Of a stretch of DNA of 64,000 nucleotides, positions 16,479 through 26,210 are shown one piece after another. Where the stretch lies: positions 6,870,794 through 6,934,793 of the forward strand of contig AP018280.1 of NCBI GenBank assembly GCA_004296455.1, written 5' to 3'. Positions within the stretch are counted from its first letter, which is position 1. The number at the start of each line of letters is the position of its first letter. Made by a program: the position numbers and the translations under genes. Under the pieces are notes generated by a model. The model did no database searches. It saw nothing but the letters and a program-made list of their open reading frames with translations, and had not been told where the DNA came from. The DNA is from Calothrix sp. NIES-4101 (lineage in GTDB: Bacteria > Cyanobacteriota > Cyanobacteriia > Cyanobacteriales > Nostocaceae).

Positions 16479-17633
16479 ATGTTGAAATTTTCTGAATTTG
16501 GGAACACTGATAATAATCCTGAGCTTTTCGCAAAGGCGATGGGGAGTGTCTCCAAAGGAAAGTTGACAGTGATATTTTTTCGCAAGCATATTAACTTAAT
16601 CATGACCTCAGCCTTAACAGGGTTGATGGTTTTACCTGGGGCAAATACAGCGACATTTGCCCAAAGCAACTTAGATGTGAAACCATCCGAATTAATTCCA
16701 GCTTATCCATCTTCAGCGCCTCCTCCTGGCAAAGAAGAATCAGGCGATCGCACCCAAGAAATTGACTATCGGGTAAATGCTTTACAAAGGGATTTTACTG
16801 GTAATCTTTGGGTTGGTTCATGGCGAGGATTATCGCGGATTGACCCGAACACAGGTCAAATTTTAGCGAGAGTTAGTTTACCCAATACAGCCATTGGTGC
16901 GATCGCTCAAGATAAAGTTGGGCGTTTATGGGTGGGAACTTATGAAGGGTTGAAACGAGTAGATTTACGTACCAGTGAAATCACCGCTCAGAATTTATTT
17001 TTACCTTCTAAGCGCGTACTTTCTTTGTTGGTAGATAAACGCGGTTACTTGTGGACAGGTACTGATAGCGGTTTAGCCTTAATCAGCCCCGACCAAGGTT
17101 TAATTATGACCACAGTCAAAAATTTACCCGGTGTTAGTGCGAATGCCATGACCTTAGATGCCGAAGGACAACTTTGGGTAGGAACCTTGGATGGCTTAGT
17201 AAGGGTAAACACAGCCAATGCCTTCATTATGAAAAAAATTCAAAATTTACCAGGGGGGACAGTACAAACCTTAGCAATTAGTCCCCAAGGCTTAATTTGG
17301 GTGGGTATGCCAAATAACTTACTTGTGATTAATCCTAAAAATGGCATGGTGTTACGCTCTGTAACAAGATTGCGCGGCAAAAATGTGACATCAATTCGCT
17401 TTGCCAAAGATGGTAGTGTTTGGGTTGGTACAAATAATGGTTTGATGCGCTTAAATCCGAATACAGGGGCACTTTTAGACCAAGTAGCTGGTTTACCATC
17501 AAGTCGAGTTTTGTCATTAGAACCCGATACAGGTAACAAATTATGGGTGGGAACTACTGAGGGTTTAGCCTGGTTAATGCCGAAAATGCCAAAAGCAAAA
17601 ACCCATGTAGCCTTCAGCCGAGAAGTAAAATAA
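16479..17633 (+). CDS. two-component-regulator-propeller-type beta-propeller protein
   Basis: A 384-residue exported protein. A hydrophobic segment near residues 43-62 (MTSALTGLMVLPGANTATFA) and QSN after it look like a signal peptide, so translation could also start at Met43. Seven or so repeats follow with the motif G.LWVG(T/S)..GL.R(I/V)....G, e.g. GNLWVGSWRGLSRIDPNTG, GRLWVGTYEGLKRVD and GSVWVGTNNGLMRLNPNTG. These are the Reg_prop blades seen in periplasmic sensor halves of hybrid kinases. Here the propeller stands alone without a kinase. A periplasmic binding or scaffold role is likely, ligand unknown. Confidence 0.75.
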   Translation: MLKFSEFGNTDNNPELFAKAMGSVSKGKLTVIFFRKHINLIMTSALTGLMVLPGANTATFAQSNLDVKPSELIPAYPSSAPPPGKEESGDRTQEIDYRVNALQRDFTGNLWVGSWRGLSRIDPNTGQILARVSLPNTAIGAIAQDKVGRLWVGTYEGLKRVDLRTSEITAQNLFLPSKRVLSLLVDKRGYLWTGTDSGLALISPDQGLIMTTVKNLPGVSANAMTLDAEGQLWVGTLDGLVRVNTANAFIMKKIQNLPGGTVQTLAISPQGLIWVGMPNNLLVINPKNGMVLRSVTRLRGKNVTSIRFAKDGSVWVGTNNGLMRLNPNTGALLDQVAGLPSSRVLSLEPDTGNKLWVGTTEGLAWLMPKMPKAKTHVAFSREVK

Positions 17634-17792
17634 TAACTATGGGCATGAAGGGGGATGCGGGGACGCGGGACGCGGGGAAAAAGAGACAAATGAAGAAAGA
17701 GGTTTCTTTTATTAATCTCTCCCCCTCTCACTCCCCCCTCTCCCACTCTCCCACTCTCCCACTCCCCCACTCTCTCCAATTCCTAATTCCTA

Positions 17793-18578
17793 ATGCCTGT
17801 CACTATTCAGCAACTTATTCAATGGAAACAACAAGGTCGTTCAATTGTCTCTTTGACGGCATGGGACTATATCACGGCACAACTTCTTGATGCGGCGGGT
17901 GTTGATTTAATACTGGTTGGAGACTCAATGGCAGTAGTCCTTGGGTATGAAACAACACTACCTATTACTCTTGATGAAATGCTGTATCATGCCAAAGCTG
18001 TACGGCGTGGAGTAAAGCGGGCATTAATGGTCGTAGATTTACCTTTCTTGACGTATCAAGAAAGCGTCAAACAAGCAATACATTCGGCTGGTAGGGTATT
18101 AAAAGAGACAGGTGCACAAGCAGTAAAATTAGAGGGCGGATATCCTGCGATGGTAGAAACTGTAGCGCGTTTAGTGCAAGCAGGTATACCAGTGATGGGA
18201 CATGTGGGTTTAACGCCGCAGTCAGTACATCAATTGGGTTTGCGACAGCAAGGAAAGAGTGAAAAAGATAGCGATCGCATTTTTCAAGAAGCTGTAGCAT
18301 TAGCAGAAGCAGGAGCATTTGCGATCGTTTTGGAACATATACCCGCAGATTTGGCTTTACAAATTACCCAAAAATTAAATATCCCCACAATTGGTATTGG
18401 TGCAGGAGTACATTGCGATGGACAAGTTTTAGTCACTTCTGATTTGTTGGGTTTGTCAGAAAAACAACCACCTTTTGCCAAGGTTTACACCAATTTGCGC
18501 GAGATGATTAATAGTGCCGTTCAAGATTTTAGTGTGGAAGTTAGAGAAAAAAAGTTTCCCCAAATAAATCCCCAATAA
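17793..18578 (+). CDS. panB: 3-methyl-2-oxobutanoate hydroxymethyltransferase
   Basis: A 261-residue PanB (ketopantoate hydroxymethyltransferase), the first committed step of pantothenate and CoA synthesis, using 5,10-methylene-THF. Motifs: [11 protein letters not shown] (about 20-30), [12 protein letters not shown] with the metal-binding Asp, VKLEGG (about 110), [16 protein letters not shown], and TIGIGAG near the C-terminus. Length is normal and the frame intact. The upstream region (17640-17785) is a C-rich low-complexity stretch (repeats of CCCACTCTC). No panC is adjacent. Confidence 0.95.
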   Translation: MPVTIQQLIQWKQQGRSIVSLTAWDYITAQLLDAAGVDLILVGDSMAVVLGYETTLPITLDEMLYHAKAVRRGVKRALMVVDLPFLTYQESVKQAIHSAGRVLKETGAQAVKLEGGYPAMVETVARLVQAGIPVMGHVGLTPQSVHQLGLRQQGKSEKDSDRIFQEAVALAEAGAFAIVLEHIPADLALQITQKLNIPTIGIGAGVHCDGQVLVTSDLLGLSEKQPPFAKVYTNLREMINSAVQDFSVEVREKKFPQINPQ

Positions 18579-18632
18579 ATTTGATTATTATGTAAAGGCA
18601 AACTCCAACCTCAATTAACTTGGAGTATTTCT

Positions 18633-19400
18633 ATGGTTCTACAAATTCAACCAATCTCAAAAGAACCGATTGTCACTTGGGAAGCACTCCCAGCAGACTA
18701 TGTCCTCCCCGATGATCCAGTGGAAAATATTCAACAACCTCCCCTTGCAGCAGCACTTACCGATGCTTTAGGTGCAGCAGGACGCATTCAACCACAAATG
18801 CTAATTGGTTCTAACTTTGGATTAGTAGCGACAGTCAACAAGAAAACTGTCGTCAAAGCTCCAGACTGGTTTTATGTACCCCAAGTACAACCTGTCGCAG
18901 CAGATATTATCCGTCGTAGCTACACCCAAAATTTAGAAGGTGCTGCTGTTGCTGTAGTAATGGAATTTCTTTCCGATACCGAAGCTGGAGAGTTATCGGT
19001 ACGTTCGACTCCTCCCTATGGGAAGCTTTATTTTTACGAAAATATTCTCAAAGTTCCGACTTACGTTACCTATGATCCCTACGAGCCAAGTATAGAAGTA
19101 CGTTGCTTGCAAAATACAGAATATACCAAAGTTGCCGCCGATGAGAATGGACGCTATTGGATTCCCGAACTGGAATTATTTTTGGGAATTTGGCAAGGTG
19201 AAAGGTTATGTCAAACCCTAAACTGGTTGCGGTGGTGGGATAAGGATGGAAATTTGCTGTTGTGGAGTAGCGAACAAGTTGAACAAGAGAAGCAACGCAC
19301 TGAACAGGAAAAACAACGTGCTGAACAAGAGAAACAACGTGCCGATTTATTAGCAGCTAAATTACGAGAATTGGGTATTGACCCGAGCAATCTATCATAA
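18633..19400 (+). CDS. Uma2 family (DUF820) restriction-endonuclease-like protein
   Basis: A 255-residue member of the large cyanobacterial Uma2/DUF820 group, which has a PD-(D/E)XK nuclease-like fold. Conserved pieces: KAPDWFYVPQV (about 74-84, the Asp), AVVMEFLSDTEAGE (about 108-121, with V-x-E-x-L-S), YYxV-like KVPTYVTYDPYEP (about 141-153). The C-terminus is a charged coiled coil with repeated EQEKQRxE heptads (about 216-237). The biological role is not established; many copies per genome, possibly transposon-linked. A remnant of a second copy follows at 19473. Confidence 0.85.
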   Translation: MVLQIQPISKEPIVTWEALPADYVLPDDPVENIQQPPLAAALTDALGAAGRIQPQMLIGSNFGLVATVNKKTVVKAPDWFYVPQVQPVAADIIRRSYTQNLEGAAVAVVMEFLSDTEAGELSVRSTPPYGKLYFYENILKVPTYVTYDPYEPSIEVRCLQNTEYTKVAADENGRYWIPELELFLGIWQGERLCQTLNWLRWWDKDGNLLLWSSEQVEQEKQRTEQEKQRAEQEKQRADLLAAKLRELGIDPSNLS

Positions 19401-19472
19401 TCAGGTTCTTGTTCTAGTGTTACCTCTACTGCGCTAGAACATTTATACTAAAATAATCATCAACACATTAGA

Positions 19473-19619
19473 ATGCAGTTTCATCAAAAACTTAGTATGA
19501 CTTCTACTCCAGAAATTTTATCAATTTCAACACCAGTTCCTTTCCCAGATCATACACAGCTACCAGAGTCTGATGGCACTTTTGTGAAAAATTTTCAAGA
19601 GCATCCCCAAAGTATTTGA
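19473..19619 (+). pseudogene. N-terminal remnant of a second Uma2 family gene
   Basis: An open frame of 48 codons from ATG 19473 (or 40 from ATG 19497, MTSTPEILSISTPVPFPDH) to TGA 19619. The sequence (TQLPESDGTFVKNFQEHPQSI) resembles the first 40 residues of Uma2 proteins (PESDG.FVKNFQEHPQS), which normally continue for another 180 residues. It lies 72 bp after an intact Uma2 gene, so it is a decayed neighbour copy. The rest of 19620-19820 is AT-rich without a gene. Confidence 0.5.
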
Positions 19620-19764
19620 TTATGTATTACTGCTGCAACGATTAAAGATTAGGTTTTAGATAAATAAAACTAGTTTTGTTTGATGTAAAGTATTTCTTTT
19701 GAACACCAGATATCGTCCAATCAGGCGGATTTTGAAAATATTTTGATTTGGATATTTGGGGATT

Positions 19765-19790
19765 TAGAGACGTAACAGGTCACGTCTCTA
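19765..19790. terminator. hairpin TAGAGACGT / ACGTCTCTA
   Basis: A perfect 9-bp stem with an 8-base loop, followed on the plus strand by ACAATGTTTTT. It lies between the Uma2 remnant and the convergent csgG-like gene, so it can end transcription from the left. The GTAGAGACGT-type palindrome is also a common dispersed repeat in cyanobacteria. Confidence 0.5.
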
Positions 19791-19820
19791 CAATGTTTTT
19801 AGATTTTTTTCTGTATGAAT

Positions 19821-20924
19821 TTATTCAGTCGGTTTTGCCATATCTCCTACTTTGAATGTGGAACCTGAAATTATTTTACCAACGCTAGATGAGGCATCGA
19901 CTTCTGTTAATTCAACTAAACCAATTTGTTGAGTAATTTTGCGAATAACTTTACCTGTTGCCGGGTCTTTGACTTCTCTAGTGACTCGTTCAATTGATAG
20001 TTTCATTCCTTGACGATAACCACTTGCACTACCTTGATTTAAGATTACACTTCTACCAGAAACATCAGCAACTAAAGCTTCTTGTGTTGGTAATGATTTT
20101 GGGACTGCTGCAATTTGACTGGAATCAGCATTAATTTTTTTAGCTACTTGCTCGATCGCATCTGCTGTTGCCAGTGTCAGTAATTTAGACTCTTTATTAG
20201 AGTTACTATTAATACTAAATCCACGCACACTGAGGTTGCCATCACCACGCCCTGATTGACCTTTTCCTTCTGCGGTGGCAATAATTTCACCTGTGTTTGT
20301 ATTTACCATACGTATATTTAATTGAACATTCGCTGAAGCTTTTTTGCCTCCCGCACAAACTCCAAAAGCGCAAACTCCACCATTATCACGTTCAATATTA
20401 AAACCAGTTACAGAACCAATTACAACAACATCGACTCCCAGGAGTTTGCCAATTTGGGCAGCAGTGCTAGCATCAACTCTCCCCGAAGCGCCAAGATTTT
20501 GCTCTTGTAAAATTGCATCTAATTTACTTCGTTCAATGACACTATATTTGCCACTGTCTACTAACTTGTTAACTAAAATATCACTGACACCTTTACCATC
20601 GCCTCGAATATACCATGACCAAGAATTATAGTCAGCAACAGAACTATAATCAAAATCCAGTACAGCTATTCTGACTTTGTCTTTGGATGTGGATTTGAGA
20701 TTTTTACTTTGAGGATTTCTGGATTGGATATTTGCGGAGTCGATATTTACAGATACAGTCTTTTGTGTCGATATATTTACTAGTTTTTTCTCTGTAGCAT
20801 TTACACCATTAAAATTGATAATTCCTCCAAAAAATATTAATCCAGTAGTGATAACAGGTAAATAAAAACGCCTGGAACCTAGAATATTTTGTGTATATTT
20901 TGTATTTTTGCTAATTTTATGCAT
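19821..20924 (-). CDS. CsgG/HfaB family protein
   Basis: A 367-residue protein of the CsgG family (curli secretion channel or outer-membrane assembly). The N-terminus has a basic start and a hydrophobic segment (about 20-40), so it is exported; I see no lipobox Cys. The CsgG core runs from VRIAVLDFDYSSV (about 83) through SDILVNKLVDSGKYSVIERSKLDAILQEQNLG (a diagnostic motif) and GKLLGVDVVVIGSVTGF to ATADAIEQVAKK (about 255). The C-terminal 80 residues (VILNQGSASGYRQGMKLSIERV) form an extra beta-rich domain. No curli subunit genes are nearby, so its partner is unknown. Confidence 0.85.
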   Translation of the reverse strand: MHKISKNTKYTQNILGSRRFYLPVITTGLIFFGGIINFNGVNATEKKLVNISTQKTVSVNIDSANIQSRNPQSKNLKSTSKDKVRIAVLDFDYSSVADYNSWSWYIRGDGKGVSDILVNKLVDSGKYSVIERSKLDAILQEQNLGASGRVDASTAAQIGKLLGVDVVVIGSVTGFNIERDNGGVCAFGVCAGGKKASANVQLNIRMVNTNTGEIIATAEGKGQSGRGDGNLSVRGFSINSNSNKESKLLTLATADAIEQVAKKINADSSQIAAVPKSLPTQEALVADVSGRSVILNQGSASGYRQGMKLSIERVTREVKDPATGKVIRKITQQIGLVELTEVDASSSVGKIISGSTFKVGDMAKPTE

Positions 20925-21519
20925 CTAGATTATTCCCTTCACATCAATTTAACCGAGTAGCATTGAGTCCGATTCCCCACATCTAAGTATTTGGCAGGTA
21001 AATAGATGACTCATAATATCTATAATCATCTCCTAAAAACAGGTATTTTCACGAGCTAACTCAGCAAATTTACTTAATCTTCATCACTTGATATCAGTAA
21101 ACACAACTACAAAGTAGAAATTTGATTTCCTAAGCCAGGAACTTGGAAATTTCATACTGGGATTTCATACTGAAGTTGGCATTATGATTGTGCTAGAAGC
21201 TGAAGGTACAGAAAATTCTGAAAAAAAATAATAAAAGTATTGATATGTGGGGGCAGGCAATAGTTTATATTTACCGAATGGGGGCGATACGCCTTCGGCG
21301 TTAGCTTCGCTGATCGCAGCCACTAGCTTCTTGATAGTGGAGTACCCAAAGCCGCACAAGTAGACTTAAATCAAGTGGCAAACGAATAATAACGAATAAT
21401 AAAAGTTATCAAAAGTTGTTGTCGTTCCTGCTGAATCGGAAGCATTTAAGTCTAAACTGAAGAGTCTTGCCCAAAAATACCTCAAGCTTTAAACCTCAAG
21501 CTTAAAAAATCAAGCAATC
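20925..21519. other. intergenic region with a gene remnant
   Basis: 595 bp with no intact gene. A palindromic GC-rich repeat (GATACGCCTTCGGCGTTAGC, near 21287) belongs to a dispersed cyanobacterial family. From 21400 to 21492 a short plus-strand frame without start codon (VVVPAESEAFKSKLKSLAQ) ends 28 bp before serA and may be a decayed gene end. It is divergent on both sides, so the serA and csgG-like promoters lie here. Confidence 0.4.
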
Positions 21520-23100
21520 ATGTCTAAGGTTCTCGTCTCCGATCCAATTGACCAGGCTGGGATTGATATCTTATCCCAAGTCGCTACGGTTGATGTAAAA
21601 ACAAGTTTAAAACCAGAAGAACTCATTAGCATCATTGGTGAATATGATGCCCTGATGATTCGTTCGGGTACTCGTGTTACCAAAGAAATCATCGAAGCTG
21701 GTACGAACTTAAAAATTATAGGTCGTGCGGGTGTCGGTGTTGATAATGTTGATGTTCCTGCGGCAACCCGTCACGGGATTGTAGTAGTTAACTCACCAGA
21801 AGGTAACACGATCGCGGCAGCCGAACATGCGATCGCCATGATGCTATCCTTATCTCGTCACATTCCTGATGCTAACGCATCGGTAAAACGTGGAGAATGG
21901 GATCGCAAAACTTTTGTTGGTGCAGAAGTTTATAAGAAAACCTTGGGTATCGTCGGTTTAGGCAAAATTGGTTCCCATGTTGCTGCTGTTGGTAAAGCAA
22001 TGGGAATGAAATTGCTTGCTTATGATCCTTTTATTTCTAACGAACGTGCCGAACAAATCGGCTGTCAGTTGGTGGATATGGATTTATTGGTACAACAAGC
22101 TGATTACATCACGCTCCACATTCCCAAAACACCGGAAACCGCCCATCTGATTAACGCTGAAATGTTGGCGAAAATGAAGCCCACCACCCGCATTGTTAAT
22201 TGCGCCCGTGGGGGTATCATCGATGAAGCCGCTCTGGCAGATGCCATCAAGGCTGGACAAATCGCAGGTGCCGCATTAGATGTATTTGAATCTGAACCCC
22301 TGGGTGAGTCTACACTACGGGACATCGGTAAGGATATCATTCTCACACCCCACTTAGGTGCATCCACCACGGAAGCCCAAGTCAATGTCGCCATTGATGT
22401 CGCCGAACAAATCCGCGATGTTCTCCTCGGACTTCCCGCACGTTCTGCCGTCAACATCCCCGGACTTGGTCCCGATGTTCTCGAAGAACTCAAACCCTAT
22501 ATGCAACTGGCGGAAACCTTGGGTAAATTAGTCGGACAACTTGCTGGTGGGCGAGTAGAATTACTCAATATTCGCCTACAAGGTGAACTGGCAACTAATA
22601 AGAGTCAACCACTTGTAATTGCTTCCCTCAAAGGTTTGTTGCATCAAGCTTTGCGCGAACGGGTTAATTATGTCAATGCTAATATTGAGGCAAAAGAACG
22701 GGGTATTCGCGTCATTGAAACCCGCGATGCATCAATTCGCGATTATGCAGGCTCGTTGCATTTAGAAGCAACGGGTAATTTAGGAACCCATGCAGTAACA
22801 GGGGTGCTTTTGGGTGATAGCGAAATTCACCTAACTAATATTGATGGTTTTCCGATCAATGTTCCTCCCAGCCAACACATGTTATTTACTCTACACCGCG
22901 ACATGCCAGGAATTATTGGTAAATTAGGTTCCCTTTTAGGTAGCTTTAATGTCAATATTGCTAGTATGCAAGTTGGTCGTAAAATTGTGCGCGGTGATGC
23001 GGTAATGGCTCTCAGTCTTGATGATCCCTTACCTGATGGCATTTTAGCTGAGATTACCAAAGTCCCTGGTATTCGGGATGCGTATACAGTAAACCTGTAA
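21520..23100 (+). CDS. serA: D-3-phosphoglycerate dehydrogenase
   Basis: A 526-residue long-form SerA, the first step of serine synthesis from 3-phosphoglycerate. Domain order: substrate-binding domain (1-100 and about 285-315), NAD-binding Rossmann domain with GIVGLGKIGS (about 146-155) and catalytic Arg/Glu/His in NCARGGIID, DVFESEP and LTPHLGAST, then an intervening (ASB) domain and a C-terminal ACT domain (about 452-526, MLFTLHRDMPGIIGKLGSLL) for regulatory serine binding. The start MSKVLVSDPIDQAG is typical. No frame problems. Confidence 0.97.
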   Translation: MSKVLVSDPIDQAGIDILSQVATVDVKTSLKPEELISIIGEYDALMIRSGTRVTKEIIEAGTNLKIIGRAGVGVDNVDVPAATRHGIVVVNSPEGNTIAAAEHAIAMMLSLSRHIPDANASVKRGEWDRKTFVGAEVYKKTLGIVGLGKIGSHVAAVGKAMGMKLLAYDPFISNERAEQIGCQLVDMDLLVQQADYITLHIPKTPETAHLINAEMLAKMKPTTRIVNCARGGIIDEAALADAIKAGQIAGAALDVFESEPLGESTLRDIGKDIILTPHLGASTTEAQVNVAIDVAEQIRDVLLGLPARSAVNIPGLGPDVLEELKPYMQLAETLGKLVGQLAGGRVELLNIRLQGELATNKSQPLVIASLKGLLHQALRERVNYVNANIEAKERGIRVIETRDASIRDYAGSLHLEATGNLGTHAVTGVLLGDSEIHLTNIDGFPINVPPSQHMLFTLHRDMPGIIGKLGSLLGSFNVNIASMQVGRKIVRGDAVMALSLDDPLPDGILAEITKVPGIRDAYTVNL

Positions 23101-23141
23101 ATCTTCTATTAAGTCAATAGATTCCTGTCTATCGATGCTTG

Positions 23142-23243
23142 GGAGTTAAGAGATATGAGTTAAGAGTGATCAGTTAAGAATTAAAATATAGAATTTCTAA
23201 TTCTTTAATTCCTAACTTTAACTTTATTCTCACTCTTAACTCC
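23142..23243 (+). terminator. long imperfect hairpin after serA
   Basis: GGAGTTAAGAG (23142-23152) is an exact inverted copy of CTCTTAACTCC (23233-23243). Inside, GAGTTAAGAGTGA and AGTTAAGAATTAAA can pair with their partners near 23200-23232, giving a stem of about 40 bp with bulges. It is built from short tandem-repeat sequence. It may end the serA transcript, but there is no T-run directly after it. Confidence 0.45.
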
Positions 23244-23245
23244 TA

Positions 23246-23347
23246 ATACCGATTCAAAAAATGTTTGCAACACTCCAGAATATGAGACCTGATATGTATC
23301 GCCTCTCTACAAAATTCAGCTGTCGCATTCTTTTTTCAAATTGGTAT
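23246..23347. repeat. 102-bp MITE-like repeat with ATACC ends
   Basis: The left arm ATACCGATTCAAAAAATG and the right arm CATTCTTTTTTCAAATTGGTAT are imperfect inverted copies. It is non-coding and flanked by TA on both sides. The ATACCAATTTGAAAAAA-type arm is, from memory, a widely dispersed element of Nostocales genomes. It separates the serA hairpin from prmA. Confidence 0.5.
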
Positions 23348-23395
23348 AACTTTAAATTTGTCCAACTCTAAACTCCTAACTCATAACTGTTTGTT

Positions 23396-24316
23396 GTGTC
23401 TAACACCTGGTGGGAATTACAGATTTTTTGCGAAACTGAACTAGAAGACTCTATTTTCTGGCGATTAGAGAATTTTGGCTGTCGCGGGACTGCAAGTGAG
23501 AAAAAAGGCGACTCCAGCTTGGTTAAGGCTTATTTGCCGCAAATACAAGTGGATTTACTCGATTTAGCGGCACTATCATTATGGCTACGACAGGATGCCC
23601 TTTGTTTTGGCATGGCGGAACCAGAATTACAGTGGAATTTGATTGACGAAGAAGACTGGGCAAGTAGTTGGAAACAGTATTGGCATCCCCAGGAAATAGG
23701 CGATCGCTTTTTAATCAATCCTGCATGGCTACCTCCACCGGAAAATTCAGATCGTCTAGTCATTAAACTTGACCCTGGTGTTGCTTTTGGCACAGGAAAT
23801 CATGCCACTACTCAACTTTGCTTAGAAGCCTTGGAAATGCGTTTTAGTGACTATAATGCCTTTTTTCAAAGTGGAAATACGAAAGAAGACAATGTGGTAA
23901 TTGCGGATATTGGTTGTGGTTCAGGTATACTTTCTGTAGGTGCAATTTTACTGGGTGCTAAGAAAGCTTACGGAGTTGATACAGACCCTTTAGCAGTCAA
24001 GGCGACTATGGAAAATTGCCTGTTAAATGGCATCGCTGACGGGCAAATAATCGCTAGAGAAGGCAGCGTGGAAACCTTGGCAAAAATCCTTGAACAGCCA
24101 GTAGATGGGATTGTTTGTAATATTTTGGCAGATGTAATTATTAGTTTAGTACCCCAAATGAGCGCGATCGCTAAACCCTCAACTTGGGGAATTTTTAGCG
24201 GAGTTTTAGTCGAACAGTCCAAATCTGTGGCAGATGCTTTAGAAAAAAATGGTTGGATAGTGGCAACCCTATGGAAACGTAAGGAATGGTGCTGTTTAAA
24301 CGTGCGGCGTTCTTAG
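23396..24316 (+). CDS. prmA: ribosomal protein L11 methyltransferase
   Basis: A 306-residue PrmA, which trimethylates ribosomal protein L11 using S-adenosylmethionine. Conserved pieces: WWELQI at the start, [21 protein letters not shown] (about 124-144), SAM motif [17 protein letters not shown] (about 167-182), [20 protein letters not shown], and the [10 protein letters not shown] motif (about 241-250). The start is a GTG (MSNTWWELQ); there is no in-frame ATG upstream that would suit. Length is normal. Confidence 0.93.
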   Translation: MSNTWWELQIFCETELEDSIFWRLENFGCRGTASEKKGDSSLVKAYLPQIQVDLLDLAALSLWLRQDALCFGMAEPELQWNLIDEEDWASSWKQYWHPQEIGDRFLINPAWLPPPENSDRLVIKLDPGVAFGTGNHATTQLCLEALEMRFSDYNAFFQSGNTKEDNVVIADIGCGSGILSVGAILLGAKKAYGVDTDPLAVKATMENCLLNGIADGQIIAREGSVETLAKILEQPVDGIVCNILADVIISLVPQMSAIAKPSTWGIFSGVLVEQSKSVADALEKNGWIVATLWKRKEWCCLNVRRS

Positions 24317-24404
24317 GATTTCAGATTTTCAGCTTGGAATTGAACTTTGAATGGCAATGCAATATTCCCAACCCAACTTAATTAAGATATATAAGCAACA
24401 TAAC

Positions 24405-24436
24405 AACCGGGACTCTTCAGCGAAGAACCCGGTTTT
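24405..24436. terminator. bidirectional terminator between prmA and trxA
   Basis: AACCGGG (24405-24411) pairs with CCCGGTT (24428-24434), with an inner CTTC-AGC-GAAG stem, followed by TT on the plus strand and AAAA/TTTT overlap on the other. It sits between the two convergent genes and serves both. Confidence 0.8.
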
Positions 24437-24454
24437 GTGACATTTCTAGTTAAT

Positions 24455-24772
24455 TTAAAGCTTCGATTCCAAATGTCGGACTAAATCAGGTGCTTGCATT
24501 ACACCTTCAATTTTGTCCACAGGTTGACCTTGTTTAAATAAAACTAGCGTTGGTAAAGCGTAAATCTGATATTGACTTGCCAATTGCGGATATTTTTCAG
24601 TATCGATTTTCGCAACCTGCATTCTACCTTGGAGCTGGGCATTTACCTGTTCTAAGATTTGGCTCATGAGTTTGCAAGGACCGCACCAATCAGCATAAAA
24701 GTCAACCAGTACGGGTACATCAGAATGAGCAAGCATTTCTTCAAAACTATTGAATTGCTTTTTCGTAGCCAT
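24455..24772 (-). CDS. trxA: thioredoxin
   Basis: A 105-residue thioredoxin with the active site WCGPC (Cys30 and Cys33) in VDFYADWCGPCKLMS, the cis-Pro in YALPTLVLFKQGQP (about 75-80) and a normal fold length. It is cytosolic and reduces target disulfides. The sequence starts MATKKQFNSFEEMLAHSDVPVLV, more like the y- or m-type cyanobacterial thioredoxins than the classic TrxA. I use trxA only as a general symbol. It is convergent with prmA and divergent from fabG (187 bp apart). Confidence 0.93.
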   Translation of the reverse strand: MATKKQFNSFEEMLAHSDVPVLVDFYADWCGPCKLMSQILEQVNAQLQGRMQVAKIDTEKYPQLASQYQIYALPTLVLFKQGQPVDKIEGVMQAPDLVRHLESKL

Positions 24773-24923
24773 ATAGCACCGACTTATCTATGGTTCGTCT
24801 CTAATATTAGTTTGGGAAGAGGGGAAACGGGAAAAGAGAAATTTTTATTTGTAATACTCTCCTTGGACGGCAAAAATCAGCCACAAAATTCCATTAACCA
24901 TTACCCCTAAACCTGTAAGATAA

Positions 24924-25727
<804 letters not shown>

Positions 25728-25823
25728 GGGATTTATTTGTCTTAGATAACGGTGAAGTTGTGCGGCGGCAGATAACCTCGAACACTCACCGATAACCTCC
25801 GTACCGTCCGCACCAACGCAGTG

Positions 25824-26210
25824 TTAGACTGCTTTAACTCGTGACTCTAACCACGTTGTAAATTCTTTTCGATCCAGTGAACCTGCTGCCAGTGATAGAA
25901 TTACTAATTCTTGCTCCTCAACTCGAGCAAATATTTCCAAATTATTCATCACTAGAAAAGTTTCCATCGCCGCATGTCCAGTTCTTTTATTGCCATCAAC
26001 AAAAGGATGATTCATCACTAAAGAGAATCCTAGAGCGGCAGCTTTATCAATAAGCGTTGGATAGAGATCCTGTCCGCCAAACGTCATCTCAGGTTGAACT
26101 AATGCAGATTCCAAAGAACCTAAGTCTCGAACTCCTTCTGTTCCTCCTGATTGCTTAAGTATCCGACTATGTAAACTCATTACTTCGTCTAGCGTAAGAT
26201 AGCGAATCAT
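25824..26210 (-). CDS. doc: Doc-type (death-on-curing) Fic-family toxin
   Basis: A 128-residue toxin of the Doc type. Fic motif: HPFVDGNKRTGHAA (about 68-81), with His68 and the Lys/Arg of Doc enzymes, which transfer phosphate to EF-Tu Thr and stop translation. The N-terminal part YLTLDEVMSLHSRILKQSGG and the GGTEGVRDLGSLESAL block are the family hallmarks. Intact. It overlaps the upstream gene by ATGA (26207-26210), so the pair is translationally coupled. Confidence 0.9.
   Translation of the reverse strand: MIRYLTLDEVMSLHSRILKQSGGTEGVRDLGSLESALVQPEMTFGGQDLYPTLIDKAAALGFSLVMNHPFVDGNKRTGHAAMETFLVMNNLEIFARVEEQELVILSLAAGSLDRKEFTTWLESRVKAV

Noticed and set aside
24840-24900. 18-codon minus-strand frame MVNGILWLIFAVQGEYYK with a possible membrane segment
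   Set aside because: A reading frame with membrane-like sequence continues upstream but has no start codon, and no known small photosystem or cytochrome subunit matches. It may be chance.
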